A stretch of 37,428 nt of DNA, taken from the NCBI GenBank assembly GCA_002793195.1, contig PFPT01000005.1:1-37428 (forward strand), given 5' to 3'. The translations under genes and the position numbers were made by a program. This document shows, one piece after another, positions 18,156 to 25,951 of this stretch. The first letter of the stretch is position 1; every line of letters begins with the position of its first letter. The notes under the pieces were generated by a model, which worked only from the letters and a program-made list of their open reading frames with translations, had not been told where the DNA came from and searched no databases. The stretch is from Gammaproteobacteria bacterium CG_4_10_14_0_2_um_filter_38_22 (lineage in GTDB: Bacteria > Pseudomonadota > Gammaproteobacteria > Coxiellales > Coxiellaceae).

Positions 18156-18175
18156 CTTAAGAGAACATTAATATT
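18156..18175 (+). promoter_or_regulatory. PmrA-like box 1 between icmV and icmW
   Basis: CTTAAG, five bases, then ATTAAT: two half-sites one helical turn (11 bp) apart. This fits the PmrA pattern CTTAAT-N5-CTTAAT, written cTTAATatT-N2-cTTAATatT for Legionella and Coxiella, in which PmrA is known to control many icm/dot genes. Read toward icmW it matches the longer form at about 14 of 18 positions. It lies roughly 50-70 bp upstream of the predicted icmW transcription start. Because TTAA is palindromic, the site also reads reasonably toward icmV, where TGCTAGTAT (extended -10-like) follows. Confidence 0.5.
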
Positions 18176-18192
18176 TTTCAAAAATGCAATGA

Positions 18193-18220
18193 TTGAAATG
18201 CACGTAACTGCTGGTAAAAT
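18193..18220 (+). promoter_or_regulatory. icmW promoter with extended -10
   Basis: TTGAAA (18193-18198), 16 bp, then TAAAAT (18215-18220) preceded by TGG, an extended -10. It lies about 66 bp before the icmW start and directs transcription toward icmW and the genes behind it. Confidence 0.55.
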
Positions 18221-18239
18221 TTAATGCTATCTTAAGGAA
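18220..18239 (-). promoter_or_regulatory. PmrA-like box 2 between icmV and icmW
   Basis: TTTAAT-N5-CTTAAG with the two TTAA cores 11 bp apart. It scores better read toward icmV (CTTAAG, then ATTAAA) than toward icmW. It overlaps the predicted icmW start of transcription, so bound protein there could repress icmW while serving the icmV side. AT-rich DNA produces TTAA pairs by chance, so this one is less certain than box 1. Confidence 0.35.
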
Positions 18240-18285
18240 GCTATTGTATGCTAATTCAAAGTTATTTTGACCGAGGAAAGGTAGT

Positions 18286-18738
18286 ATGCCCGATTTTGGA
18301 TACGAAGCAGTGCATCAATTTTGGCGAGAATATCAAGATCCAATGATTCATCGTGTGATTGCTTTTATGGAAAGCGTAGAAGATTGGACCTTAGATGGTG
18401 ATGCTGAATTAGAAAAAGCCATTCATGCGTTAGGCGAAGCTTTGGAAGATATTGGCAACATCGATCTACAGCAAGAAGACGCCATGATTGAAGTATTGGC
18501 GCATATTAAAACAGGCCGAGGATTGCGACTGTTAATGTGTTTAGACATGGCTTATCCAGGTGCCGCCGCAAAAGTATTAATGAAAGCAGAAGAAATCACA
18601 CGCTCACAAGCAGATAATGCGGGCTTATTTTTACGTCGTAATGTGGTGTTCGAGCGCTTAAGATTGTTAGGTCGCGTATTTTCTGAAGAGCGTTTAAAAC
18701 TGGTGACTAAAGCACTGGAGGAAGGCACGCATGACTAA
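18286..18738 (+). CDS. icmW: Dot/Icm effector chaperone IcmW
   Basis: 150 residues, same length as Legionella IcmW (151). IcmW is a small acidic cytosolic protein that pairs with IcmS and sits with the coupling complex (DotL) to recruit effectors. The sequence is strongly acidic in its first half (ESVEDWTLDGDAELEKAIHAL) and keeps the family blocks FWREYQDPMI, GRGLRLLMCLDMAYPGAA and LFLRRNVVFERLRLLGRVF. The ribosome site GAGGAAAG precedes the ATG. Its last 8 bp overlap the start of the next gene, indicating coupling. icmS is not in this window. Confidence 0.95.
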   Translation: MPDFGYEAVHQFWREYQDPMIHRVIAFMESVEDWTLDGDAELEKAIHALGEALEDIGNIDLQQEDAMIEVLAHIKTGRGLRLLMCLDMAYPGAAAKVLMKAEEITRSQADNAGLFLRRNVVFERLRLLGRVFSEERLKLVTKALEEGTHD

Positions 18739-19237
18739 TACATTAAAAAGCAAATGGGTTATAGGCATGATCACAACAAGTTGCCTTACGTTAGCATCGC
18801 TTACTGCCATCGCTTCTGAAGCAGTTCAAAATCAAATTGCCGAAAACTGCAAACCCTATCTCATGCAAGACACACTGCCAAATAATCTGTCAGCCAAAGC
18901 CAATGCCTCATTAAAAGCATGCTACCAAAATAACAGCTGTCAAAATGGCGCATTATCTGATGTCAGCAACTGCGCTAGAAAATTATTAAACTGGGAAAGC
19001 AGTTACGATTTACCAAAAATCAATGTACCGCTATCTTCAACAATAGATCCAACCCAAAAACCGACTGACGATGCACAACCAGCTGCTCAAACACCGACGG
19101 CAGCATCAACACTCAAAAAATCGCCCTCGATAGAGAGTCCACCTGCGCCCGCTGACTTATCAGGAAATAATGGAAATACAGAAGAAAAACAGCCACAACA
19201 AAAAAAAACAGAAACACCAGCTATAAACTGGTTTTAA
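18731..19237 (+). CDS. Exported four-cysteine, proline-rich protein between icmW and icmX
   Basis: 168 residues; I do not recognise it. An N-terminal signal peptide (hydrophobic to about residue 28, likely cut near AIAS/EA) is followed by a small domain with four cysteines: C40, C64, C70 and C81. The spacing suits one or two disulphides in the periplasm. Residues from about 95 are Pro/Thr/Ala/Gln-rich, low in structure, ending PAINWF. There is no classical lipobox around C18. Its ATG lies inside the end of icmW (8-bp overlap) and icmX follows after 28 bp, so it is the middle gene of an icmW-x-icmX operon. In Legionella icmW and icmX are adjacent. A periplasmic accessory of the secretion channel is the natural guess. 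Confidence 0.85.
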   Translation: MTNTLKSKWVIGMITTSCLTLASLTAIASEAVQNQIAENCKPYLMQDTLPNNLSAKANASLKACYQNNSCQNGALSDVSNCARKLLNWESSYDLPKINVPLSSTIDPTQKPTDDAQPAAQTPTAASTLKKSPSIESPPAPADLSGNNGNTEEKQPQQKKTETPAINWF

Positions 19238-19265
19238 TTTAAATAGAGTAACGAGGTAATCACTC

Positions 19266-20609
19266 ATGAAAAAAACACTTATCATATTTACCACTTTATC
19301 CACACTCACACTGACCACAATCGCATCAGCACAAACACCAGCGCCCACGGGCTTGGGCTCATTAGAAGCGTTTTTAACAAAGTATTACATCAAAACAAAA
19401 AAATGGGTTACAGATCAAAATTATCAATCCATTCCAGATCTAAAAAAGATACAAGCGACCAATACAGCCACTGCAACATTCACAAAAACAATTTCTAAAA
19501 CAGAGCCTTCAGGACTGTTTGGTTCACACACACAAACAACCAATGTGAGTCAATCACTTCCGATCTCACAATACATATCTGAAACTGCAAAAAATGACAC
19601 TTCAAATAATTTACAAAATACCTTAACGCAAATTCCCTATGAAATGTATAACTTACCATCTAGCGCAGCTACAACGGTTAAAAATAGCATCGATACTGCA
19701 GATGGCACCTCATTTGAAAAATACCTGAGTGCCAATAAACTGGCAGCAATGACTATCGGAAAAGAGGCGGAAGCCAGCGATTCGCTATATGTTGGAGATC
19801 AAGAAAGCAAAGGTGATTTTTACGAACAAAATAAATCGCTATTAAAAAAACCAAGTCCAGCCAATAACAAAAACTTTAATTTTTCCAATCTCATTGTGCC
19901 CAACAGCTACTCAAAAACACAAGAATATGGTGCTCAACAGTTTATAAAATATGCGGCATTAAGCACACAACCTATTGCAACAGGCATTCACTTTAATAAA
20001 TTATTTGAAAGACCCAAAGCCATAGTTGCACTGAAAAATTCCCCCGAATATCAAACATTCACTTTTCGTTTGCGCGGATTACTTGCCATTCGATCCATGA
20101 ATATCAACACACTCAATCAACTCATTGCAGAGCGCACACCCGTTACTGGATTAGGCGAAGCAGCTGGGTTGAAAAAAAGCACGCCTGCAAGCCCCATGCA
20201 AGTAGAAGCGTATCAAGCTAATCACCGCATTGAAAGCAAGAAATGGTATAACAGTGTTGAAAATGCATCGCCTGCTACCGTGCAACGTGAAACACTGATC
20301 GTGCTGGCTGAAATGGAACATCAAAATTATATTTTACATCATGATAACGAGCGATTGTTGTCTGCAATCACCGCACTAGGTCTTCAAAGCGGCATGCAAA
20401 ATATGGGTAGTTTCTTAATGCAGCAATCACCAAAAATGAACGAAGCCATTGATACAGCACTCAATAGTGCTTACCCAACCCAAAAAGCAAAATCCGATAA
20501 CAACACGGCACCTGAAGCACAAGCATCAGAAACATCAACACCGACTAATACAACGAACACAACGAATTCAACGAACTCAACCAACACATCCGAATCTAGC
20601 GGTTTCTAG
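19266..20609 (+). CDS. icmX: Dot/Icm periplasmic protein IcmX
   Basis: 447 residues, near Legionella IcmX (about 466). IcmX is an exported protein required for a functional Dot/Icm channel. A signal peptide ends near AIASAQ (residue 22-23). The mature protein is polar, with a conserved-looking central and C-terminal helical part: FTFRLRGLLAIRSMNINTLNQLIAERTP, then VQRETLIVLAEMEHQNYILHHDNERLLSAITAL. The last 30 residues are a Thr/Asn/Ser tail made of short repeats. Operon position behind icmW supports the identification. Similarity was judged by eye, so it is a little less sure than IcmW. Confidence 0.87.
   Translation: MKKTLIIFTTLSTLTLTTIASAQTPAPTGLGSLEAFLTKYYIKTKKWVTDQNYQSIPDLKKIQATNTATATFTKTISKTEPSGLFGSHTQTTNVSQSLPISQYISETAKNDTSNNLQNTLTQIPYEMYNLPSSAATTVKNSIDTADGTSFEKYLSANKLAAMTIGKEAEASDSLYVGDQESKGDFYEQNKSLLKKPSPANNKNFNFSNLIVPNSYSKTQEYGAQQFIKYAALSTQPIATGIHFNKLFERPKAIVALKNSPEYQTFTFRLRGLLAIRSMNINTLNQLIAERTPVTGLGEAAGLKKSTPASPMQVEAYQANHRIESKKWYNSVENASPATVQRETLIVLAEMEHQNYILHHDNERLLSAITALGLQSGMQNMGSFLMQQSPKMNEAIDTALNSAYPTQKAKSDNNTAPEAQASETSTPTNTTNTTNSTNSTNTSESSGF
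20545..20590 (+). repeat. Short tandem repeat coding the IcmX Thr/Asn/Ser tail
   Basis: Units of the type ACGAAYWCA recur about four to five times and encode NTTNTTNSTNSTNT. Likely slippage-prone; a flexible, unstructured C-terminus is expected. Confidence 0.6.
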
Positions 20610-20626
20610 TCGCTTACACTGTTATT

Positions 20627-21592
20627 TTACGCGCGATGGAATTTTCCATCGCCGTGAAACCAGTGGAAATATTTTTCCAATCCGTCTTCTAGCGCTGTAA
20701 ATGATGCTTGAAAACCAATAGCACGCAACGCCGTTAAATTGGCTTGCGTAAAACATTGGTAAGCACCCTTGAGCGAATCTGGAAAAGGAATATAGTCTAA
20801 TTTTCCAGAACCATTCAACTGCAGTAATTTTTTAGCAATATCATTAAAACAACGCGCTTGACCTGTGCCGCAATTAAAAATACCTTTTTTTACAGCGTTT
20901 TGATAAAACCATAAATTCACACGCACCACATCATCCACTAAAATAAAATCACGCTCATGCGCACCATCTGCATAACCGCCATAAGCCGCAAATAATTTTA
21001 CCGTATCTGTGTTTTCTAATTGATTCATTAAATGGAATGCCACACTCGCCATTTTTCCTTTATGATTTTCATGCGGACCATACACATTAAAATAACGCAA
21101 ACCCACAATTTGTGATTGCGCATCTTTTAAATAAGGCTGCACATATTCATCAAATTGCCATTTTGAATACCCATACACATTAAGCGGCAACTGATTGGGG
21201 TCACGATCATCAAAATTATTTTTTGCACCATATACGGCAGCGCTCGATGCATAAATAAATTGAATTTTTCTATCTAAGCAATAATGCAAGAGGGCTTTGC
21301 TATAATCATAATTGTTTTTCATCATGTATTGACCGTTCCATTCCATTGTATCGGAACAAGCACCCTGATGAAAAAACGCTGTAATATCAGTTTCAAATTC
21401 ATGCCCTGACAAAATCAAAGCAAGAAAGTCTTGATAATCCAGATAATCACGATAGTGCACAACGGCTAAATTTCGATACTTTTTACCATCTGTTAAATCA
21501 TCTACTGCCAAAATATCCGTGATACCTAATTTATTTAATCCGCGAATAATATTACTACCAATAAATCCAGCAGCACCCGTGACAACAATCAT
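20627..21592 (-). CDS. hldD: ADP-L-glycero-D-manno-heptose 6-epimerase
   Basis: 321 residues, extended short-chain dehydrogenase family. It converts ADP-D,D-heptose to ADP-L,D-heptose, the last step in making the heptose donor for the LPS inner core. N-terminal NADP-binding GAAGFIGSN; the active-site Tyr and Lys in VYGYSKWQFDEYV; substrate segment GLRYFNVYGPHENHKGKMASV; and HERDFILVDDVV are all family hallmarks. The ATG overlaps the hldE stop as ATGA, so the two are translationally coupled. Confidence 0.96.
   Translation of the reverse strand: MIVVTGAAGFIGSNIIRGLNKLGITDILAVDDLTDGKKYRNLAVVHYRDYLDYQDFLALILSGHEFETDITAFFHQGACSDTMEWNGQYMMKNNYDYSKALLHYCLDRKIQFIYASSAAVYGAKNNFDDRDPNQLPLNVYGYSKWQFDEYVQPYLKDAQSQIVGLRYFNVYGPHENHKGKMASVAFHLMNQLENTDTVKLFAAYGGYADGAHERDFILVDDVVRVNLWFYQNAVKKGIFNCGTGQARCFNDIAKKLLQLNGSGKLDYIPFPDSLKGAYQCFTQANLTALRAIGFQASFTALEDGLEKYFHWFHGDGKFHRA
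20633..20652. repeat. Palindrome in the icmX/hldD convergent junction
   Basis: GCGATGGA and TCCATCGC are inverted around ATTT, inside the last codons of hldD and 24 bp after the icmX stop. It could form a hairpin in either transcript and may help termination from both sides, but there is no clear T-tract on either strand. Confidence 0.4.
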
Positions 21593-23037
21593 AATAATTC
21601 CTTCACGCTCTCAATTAATTTCGTTGTTGAAAATCCATCCACCAAAGGAATAGTTAAAACCTCTCCGCCATTTTCTAAAACAAAATCACTGCCGGCAATT
21701 TCATGAACTTGATAATCTCCGCCTTTTACTAAAATGTCAGGGTTCAAAACAGAAATCAATCGTGCTGGTGTGTCTTCTGAAAAAAGAATTACCCAGTCAA
21801 CACAACCCAATGCTGATAATACTGTCATGCGCGCCTCAACTGAATTCAATGGGCGATCATTTCCTTTTAAGCGACGCACGGAGTCATCATCATTCACAGC
21901 AACAATTAATCGATGACCCAATGCTTTTGCTTTTGCCAAATAATCAACATGACCCACATGCAAAATATCAAAACAACCATTTGTCATTACTATTTTTTCA
22001 TCACGCGCACGCGCATCAGCTATCATCAACAACAATTGTTGCTCATCTAAAATACCGGCAGACAAATCTCCTGCACGCAATAAAGCCTGTTGTAAATCAG
22101 AAAGGGTTACTGCTTGCGCGCCTAATTTTCCAACCACCACGCCTGCCGCTAAATTCGCCAACTCCACAGCCGACAAAGTATCCATGCCAGCTGCTAAGCC
22201 AGCTGCTAAAACAGCAATAACCGTATCGCCCGCGCCCGTAACATCAAACACATCACGCGCTTTTGAAGCAAAATGCACAGCGTCTTTTCCGGGCGCAATC
22301 CATACCATGCCATCTTTGCCCAACGTTACTAATAAACTTTGAATAGACACACGCGCTAATAAATCATGCGCTTTTTGCGTAATTTCTGTTAAATCACGAC
22401 AAGGCCCCACAACTGATTCAAATTCTTTTAAATTGGGCGTCAAAATAGTAGCGCCAGCATAGCGTGAATAATCTTTATGTTTGGGATCAACTAAAGTTGG
22501 AATAGATAACGTATTCGCAGCAGCAATTAATCGCTCGACATGACACAACGCGCCTTTAGAATAATCAGATAATACAACTATTTTTGCTGTTTTTAACTGC
22601 TCTCTATACTCATCAAACAGCGCATCATCATTAATTTCAAGCTCCGTTGTTTTTTCAAAATCCATACGGATCAATTGTTGATGATGACCCAGCACACGCA
22701 ATTTCGTAATGGTTAAAAAATCAGGTAGCGATAAAAATCGACAATCAACATTATATCCATCCAAACACTGTTGTAATTCTTGCGCGGGAGAATCTTGCCC
22801 CACCAAACCACACAGCGTGACTTTTACACCCAATGCCGCCATATTTTGCGCGACATTAGCAGCACCACCTGGACGCGTTTCAATTTCGGTCACATTCACA
22901 ACTGGAACAGGCGCTTCTGGCGAAATGCGTGATGCATCGCCATGCCAATAACGATCCAACATGACATCGCCATACACAATCACCTGTGCATCTTGAAAAT
23001 GGGGTAACACTATTTTTTTACTTGTCACAATCGTCAC
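21589..23037 (-). CDS. hldE: Bifunctional heptose-7-P kinase / heptose-1-P adenylyltransferase
   Basis: 482 residues. The N-terminal PfkB-type sugar kinase (about 1-320) phosphorylates D-glycero-D-manno-heptose 7-phosphate. It shows RPGGAANVAQNMAALG near the start and the catalytic DVTGAGDTV motif at its end. The C-terminal cytidylyltransferase-like domain (about 345-480) adds AMP; it shows TNGCFDILHVGHVDYL with the HxGH signature and VNDDDSVRRLKG. Translation starts at a GTG. The gene is divergent from the glycosyltransferase at 23097 and is followed by hldD. Confidence 0.96.
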   Translation of the reverse strand: MTIVTSKKIVLPHFQDAQVIVYGDVMLDRYWHGDASRISPEAPVPVVNVTEIETRPGGAANVAQNMAALGVKVTLCGLVGQDSPAQELQQCLDGYNVDCRFLSLPDFLTITKLRVLGHHQQLIRMDFEKTTELEINDDALFDEYREQLKTAKIVVLSDYSKGALCHVERLIAAANTLSIPTLVDPKHKDYSRYAGATILTPNLKEFESVVGPCRDLTEITQKAHDLLARVSIQSLLVTLGKDGMVWIAPGKDAVHFASKARDVFDVTGAGDTVIAVLAAGLAAGMDTLSAVELANLAAGVVVGKLGAQAVTLSDLQQALLRAGDLSAGILDEQQLLLMIADARARDEKIVMTNGCFDILHVGHVDYLAKAKALGHRLIVAVNDDDSVRRLKGNDRPLNSVEARMTVLSALGCVDWVILFSEDTPARLISVLNPDILVKGGDYQVHEIAGSDFVLENGGEVLTIPLVDGFSTTKLIESVKELL

Positions 23038-23096
23038 TCACTGAGTAGAATGCATTGTCAATTTTGAGACGCTATTATGCACAGACTGAACAAAAA

Positions 23097-23849
23097 ATGA
23101 AACCATCGATTTCAATCATCTTAATCACCAAAAACAGCGAGAAAACCGTTGAAAAATGCCTGGAATCTATTCAATGGGCAAATGAAATCATTGTGTTAGA
23201 TTCAGGCAGTACAGATCAGACGCTATCCATTTGTCTGAAATATACCGATCATGTGTTTCAAACCGATTGGCCTGGCTTTGGGATACAAAAAAATCGCGCC
23301 TTAGCAAAAGCGACCAGCAACTGGGTTTTTTCAATTGATAGCGATGAATGGATAACAGATGCCTTACGTGAAGAAATGATCAAAACCATAAAAAATCCCA
23401 CTGCGCTTGTTTTTCAATTGCCACGGCTCAATCAATATTGCGGACAATGGATACGTCACGGTGATGTAGGCAAAGACAAAGTCACGCGATTATTCAAACG
23501 TGGCTTTGCACATTTTAGTGATGATAGGGTGCATGAAAAAATAATGACATCAGAAAAAATCGGAAAGTTAACATTCCCGCTGTGTCACAACACGTATGAT
23601 TCGATTGATGCCTTATTACAGCGCATGAATTTATATTCATCCTTGTCTGCCAAAATGCGTTTCGATCGCGGCAAAAAAACCAACTTATTGAAAGCCATTA
23701 TTTCCGCATGCTGGTCTTTTACACGCGCTTATTTTTTTCGCGCTGGTTTTTTAGATGGTAAAATGGGTTTCATTGTTTGCGCTGCTGCTGCTCAAAGCAG
23801 TTACTATCGACATGTGAAATTGATGGAGCTGATGAAACAGCGTTGTTGA
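23097..23849 (+). CDS. Family-2 glycosyltransferase, WaaE/KdtX-like (LPS core)
   Basis: 250 residues from the ATG at 23097; an upstream in-frame TTG would add 14 residues that do not look like the family. A GT-A fold transferase: the N-terminus SISIILITKNSEKTVEKCLES, then VLDSGSTDQTL and the metal-binding IDSDEW. The stretch RVHEKIMTSEKIGKL followed by CHNTYDS resembles the WaaE/KdtX (LgtF) group, which adds a glucose to the first heptose of the LPS core. Position beside hldED and waaF fits that role, but the sugar cannot be read from sequence. No strong ribosome site is seen. Confidence 0.88.
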   Translation: MKPSISIILITKNSEKTVEKCLESIQWANEIIVLDSGSTDQTLSICLKYTDHVFQTDWPGFGIQKNRALAKATSNWVFSIDSDEWITDALREEMIKTIKNPTALVFQLPRLNQYCGQWIRHGDVGKDKVTRLFKRGFAHFSDDRVHEKIMTSEKIGKLTFPLCHNTYDSIDALLQRMNLYSSLSAKMRFDRGKKTNLLKAIISACWSFTRAYFFRAGFLDGKMGFIVCAAAAQSSYYRHVKLMELMKQRC

Positions 23850-23907
23850 TTAAAAACGGTTCCTCCTTCTATAAAGGCATTGCTACACAAAATATTTTCT
23901 CCTCCCT

Positions 23908-23935
23908 TTGCAAAAGAGGGAAGTTTGCTGCGTAT
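23908..23935. repeat. Imperfect inverted repeat in the convergent gap before waaF
   Basis: CTCCCTTT and AAAGAGGGAAG pair with one bulged base around a GCA loop. It lies in the 131-bp gap between the convergent glycosyltransferase and waaF genes. There is no clear T-tract. It resembles short palindromic extragenic repeats, but only one copy was noticed in this window. The rest of the gap shows nothing I recognise. Confidence 0.35.
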
Positions 23936-23980
23936 GCAACAACGCTTGATGAAGCTGAATTTACGAAAATGAGAACGGTA

Positions 23981-24988
23981 TCATATTTCTTTCAATACCC
24001 GCTCAGGCAACAATTGCCGCATACAGTGATGATGTTTCAACGGACACGTGCGTTTAAAACAAGGCTGGCAATCTAAATCTAATTTTAAAATGGTTGCGCG
24101 ATCAGACAATGGCGGCGTAAATTCAGGTGAAGTCGAACCATAAATCGCAATGACTTTGCAAGTTAATGCTGCCGCAATATGCATTAATCCTGAATCATTC
24201 GTTACCACACATTTTGCTAATGACAATAAATCCACCGCATCAGATAATGCGGTTTTTCCAGCTAAATTTACACAACCTTGACTGGTGAGTATTTGAATTT
24301 CTTCGCCAATCACGCAGTCATTGGCAGACCCAAAAATCCACACAGCCCATCCATCCAAAATTTTTTGATTGGCAACAGCGGCATAATATTTTGCAGGCCA
24401 GCATTTAGAAGGGCCAAACTCAGCACCCGGGCAGAGCGCCAAAATTGGCCGATCTGTTTTGAGATTGTACTTCTGTAACGCTACATCAATATTTTTATGA
24501 TTGGCAATTAATTTTGGAGTGGATAAATTTGCAGGCAAAAAAGTATCACACGGGAACGCCAATGCAGCAAAGCGTTCAATCATTTTGGGATAGCGACGCT
24601 TATTTAACTTGCGCGCGTCATTCAATAATCCAAAGCGATACTCACCCAACCAACCTGTTCGCACTGGAATAGCAGCCCAAAAAGGAATAAGCGCTGATTT
24701 AAAAGAATTGGGTAATACAATGGCTTGATCATATTTTTCAGCACGCAATTGTTTTGCAAACTGAAAACGTTTTTTTAATTGTAATGCACCGTGTCCAAAT
24801 GGTAACACCATACTTTTTTTGATTTCTGGCATACGTGACAACAATGCCTCACTCCACTTAGGCGCAAGCACATGCAGTTCACAGCCAGGATTTTGTTGGT
24901 GCAATAATTGAAACAAGACTTGCGCCATCATCATATCACCGACCCAAGAAGGGCCAACAATTAAAATTTTACGCACACGCACACTCAC
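23981..24988 (-). CDS. waaF: LPS heptosyltransferase II
   Basis: 335 residues, GT family 9. It transfers the second L,D-heptose onto the LPS inner core at the cytoplasmic face. Motifs close to E. coli WaaF: ILIVGPSWVGDMMMAQ at the start, LPFGHGALQL, VLPNSFKSALIPFWA, RTGWLGEYRFGLLND, LCPGAEFGPSKCWP for the donor site, and VTNDSGLMHIAAAL. The start is a GTG overlapping the stop of the upstream zinc-finger gene (GTGA). Internal GTG codons a few residues in are alternatives. Confidence 0.94.
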   Translation of the reverse strand: MSVRVRKILIVGPSWVGDMMMAQVLFQLLHQQNPGCELHVLAPKWSEALLSRMPEIKKSMVLPFGHGALQLKKRFQFAKQLRAEKYDQAIVLPNSFKSALIPFWAAIPVRTGWLGEYRFGLLNDARKLNKRRYPKMIERFAALAFPCDTFLPANLSTPKLIANHKNIDVALQKYNLKTDRPILALCPGAEFGPSKCWPAKYYAAVANQKILDGWAVWIFGSANDCVIGEEIQILTSQGCVNLAGKTALSDAVDLLSLAKCVVTNDSGLMHIAAALTCKVIAIYGSTSPEFTPPLSDRATILKLDLDCQPCFKRTCPLKHHHCMRQLLPERVLKEI

Positions 24989-25176
24989 ACCAAGTTATAT
25001 TGCGTTTCACAATAAGGACAAAGCACACGCCCTTCTTTTTCAATATCCAAATACACACGCGGATGTCCATCCCATAAACGCTCATCAAGCGTTGGACAAC
25101 ACAAGGGCAGATCAGCACGCGAAATGGTTTTTTGTTTTTGCGCACACGGCTTTTTTTCCACGGGTTTTCTCCTCAT
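24985..25176 (-). CDS. Small zinc-finger protein (CHCC type)
   Basis: 63 residues. A Lys/Arg-rich N-terminus is followed by the CHCC zinc-finger pattern also seen in the mitochondrial complex I subunit NDUFS6 family: LPLCCP, then HPRVYL, then VLCPYCETQY. The probable ligands are one Cys of the CC pair (26-27), H38, C53 and C56. Similar short proteins are common in proteobacteria, often beside LPS or isoprenoid genes, with no settled function. It overlaps the waaF start and probably shares its transcript. Confidence 0.88.
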   Translation of the reverse strand: MRRKPVEKKPCAQKQKTISRADLPLCCPTLDERLWDGHPRVYLDIEKEGRVLCPYCETQYNLV

Positions 25177-25337
25177 TTTTCGATATAATCAATTATTCAT
25201 GCTTTTCACAGGAAACGCGAAAGCCTTGCAATTTTCACGATGCTAGCACACTTTCAGAGCAACCGCGAAAGATGCAAAAAACAGCGTACTGCGTTAAAAT
25301 GAGCAACTTTATTTTCATCTATCTAGGATAGTTTCAC

Positions 25338-25901
25338 ATGGCAAAATACGAAGCATTACCCACAACCCTCATTCGACCTAATGGCACCATGTTACAAGCC
25401 AATCATTTGCCTGAGTTGGTACACATGGACGATCCCGCCATTTCAGTCATGATCGATTTTACACTAACACCAGCCCATATCATTACGCCAAACGACACAA
25501 TGGATCACGCCATCAGCGAAATGGAAGTCAGCGGCGTACATTTACTCTTGGTCATTAATGAAGAAGGTCACTTTCAAGGTATTATTAGCTCAGAAGATGT
25601 CTGGGGTGAAAAACCCATTAAATTAATTCAAGAACGTCGCGTGCACCGCGATCAAGTTTTAGTTCGCGCAATCATGGTGCCTTACACAGAAATCACCGCG
25701 CTTGATTTTTTTATGATTAAAACTGCAAAAGTGGGGCATATTGTCAAAACATTATCAGAACACAAACAACACTATGCATTAGCCGTTTCTCCCAGCACAA
25801 CGGATGCCAACATACAAACAATCCGCGGTATTTTTACTGCATCACAAATCAGCAAACAATTGCATACTGATATTACTGATGTGTTTGGAGATGCAATATA
25901 A
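25338..25901 (+). CDS. CBS-domain protein
   Basis: 187 residues with a tandem CBS pair (about 42-95 and 107-180). The first shows ITPNDTMDHAISEMEVSGVHLLLVINEEGHFQGIISSEDVW; the second is more divergent (TAKVGHIVKTLSEHKQHYALAV, then IRGIFTASQI). Such pairs bind adenine nucleotides and sense energy state, or gate attached enzymes or channels; here there is no partner domain. It stands alone on the plus strand, convergent with ispH. The specific role is unknown. Confidence 0.85.
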   Translation: MAKYEALPTTLIRPNGTMLQANHLPELVHMDDPAISVMIDFTLTPAHIITPNDTMDHAISEMEVSGVHLLLVINEEGHFQGIISSEDVWGEKPIKLIQERRVHRDQVLVRAIMVPYTEITALDFFMIKTAKVGHIVKTLSEHKQHYALAVSPSTTDANIQTIRGIFTASQISKQLHTDITDVFGDAI

Positions 25902-25910
25902 TTTATCTTT

Positions 25911-25951
25911 GACTGAAAGCATAGCCAGTGAATTTTTTTATGCTTTCAGTC
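25911..25951. terminator. Long inverted repeat shared by the CBS gene and ispH 3' ends
   Basis: GACTGAAAGCATA (25911-25923) and TATGCTTTCAGTC (25939-25951) are a perfect 13-bp inverted pair around a 15-base loop. The left arm starts 9 bp after the CBS-protein stop; the right arm covers the final codons and stop of ispH. On either strand the hairpin forms at the end of a transcript, so a bidirectional terminator or 3'-end stabiliser is likely, though a T-tract after the stem is poor. Confidence 0.55.
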
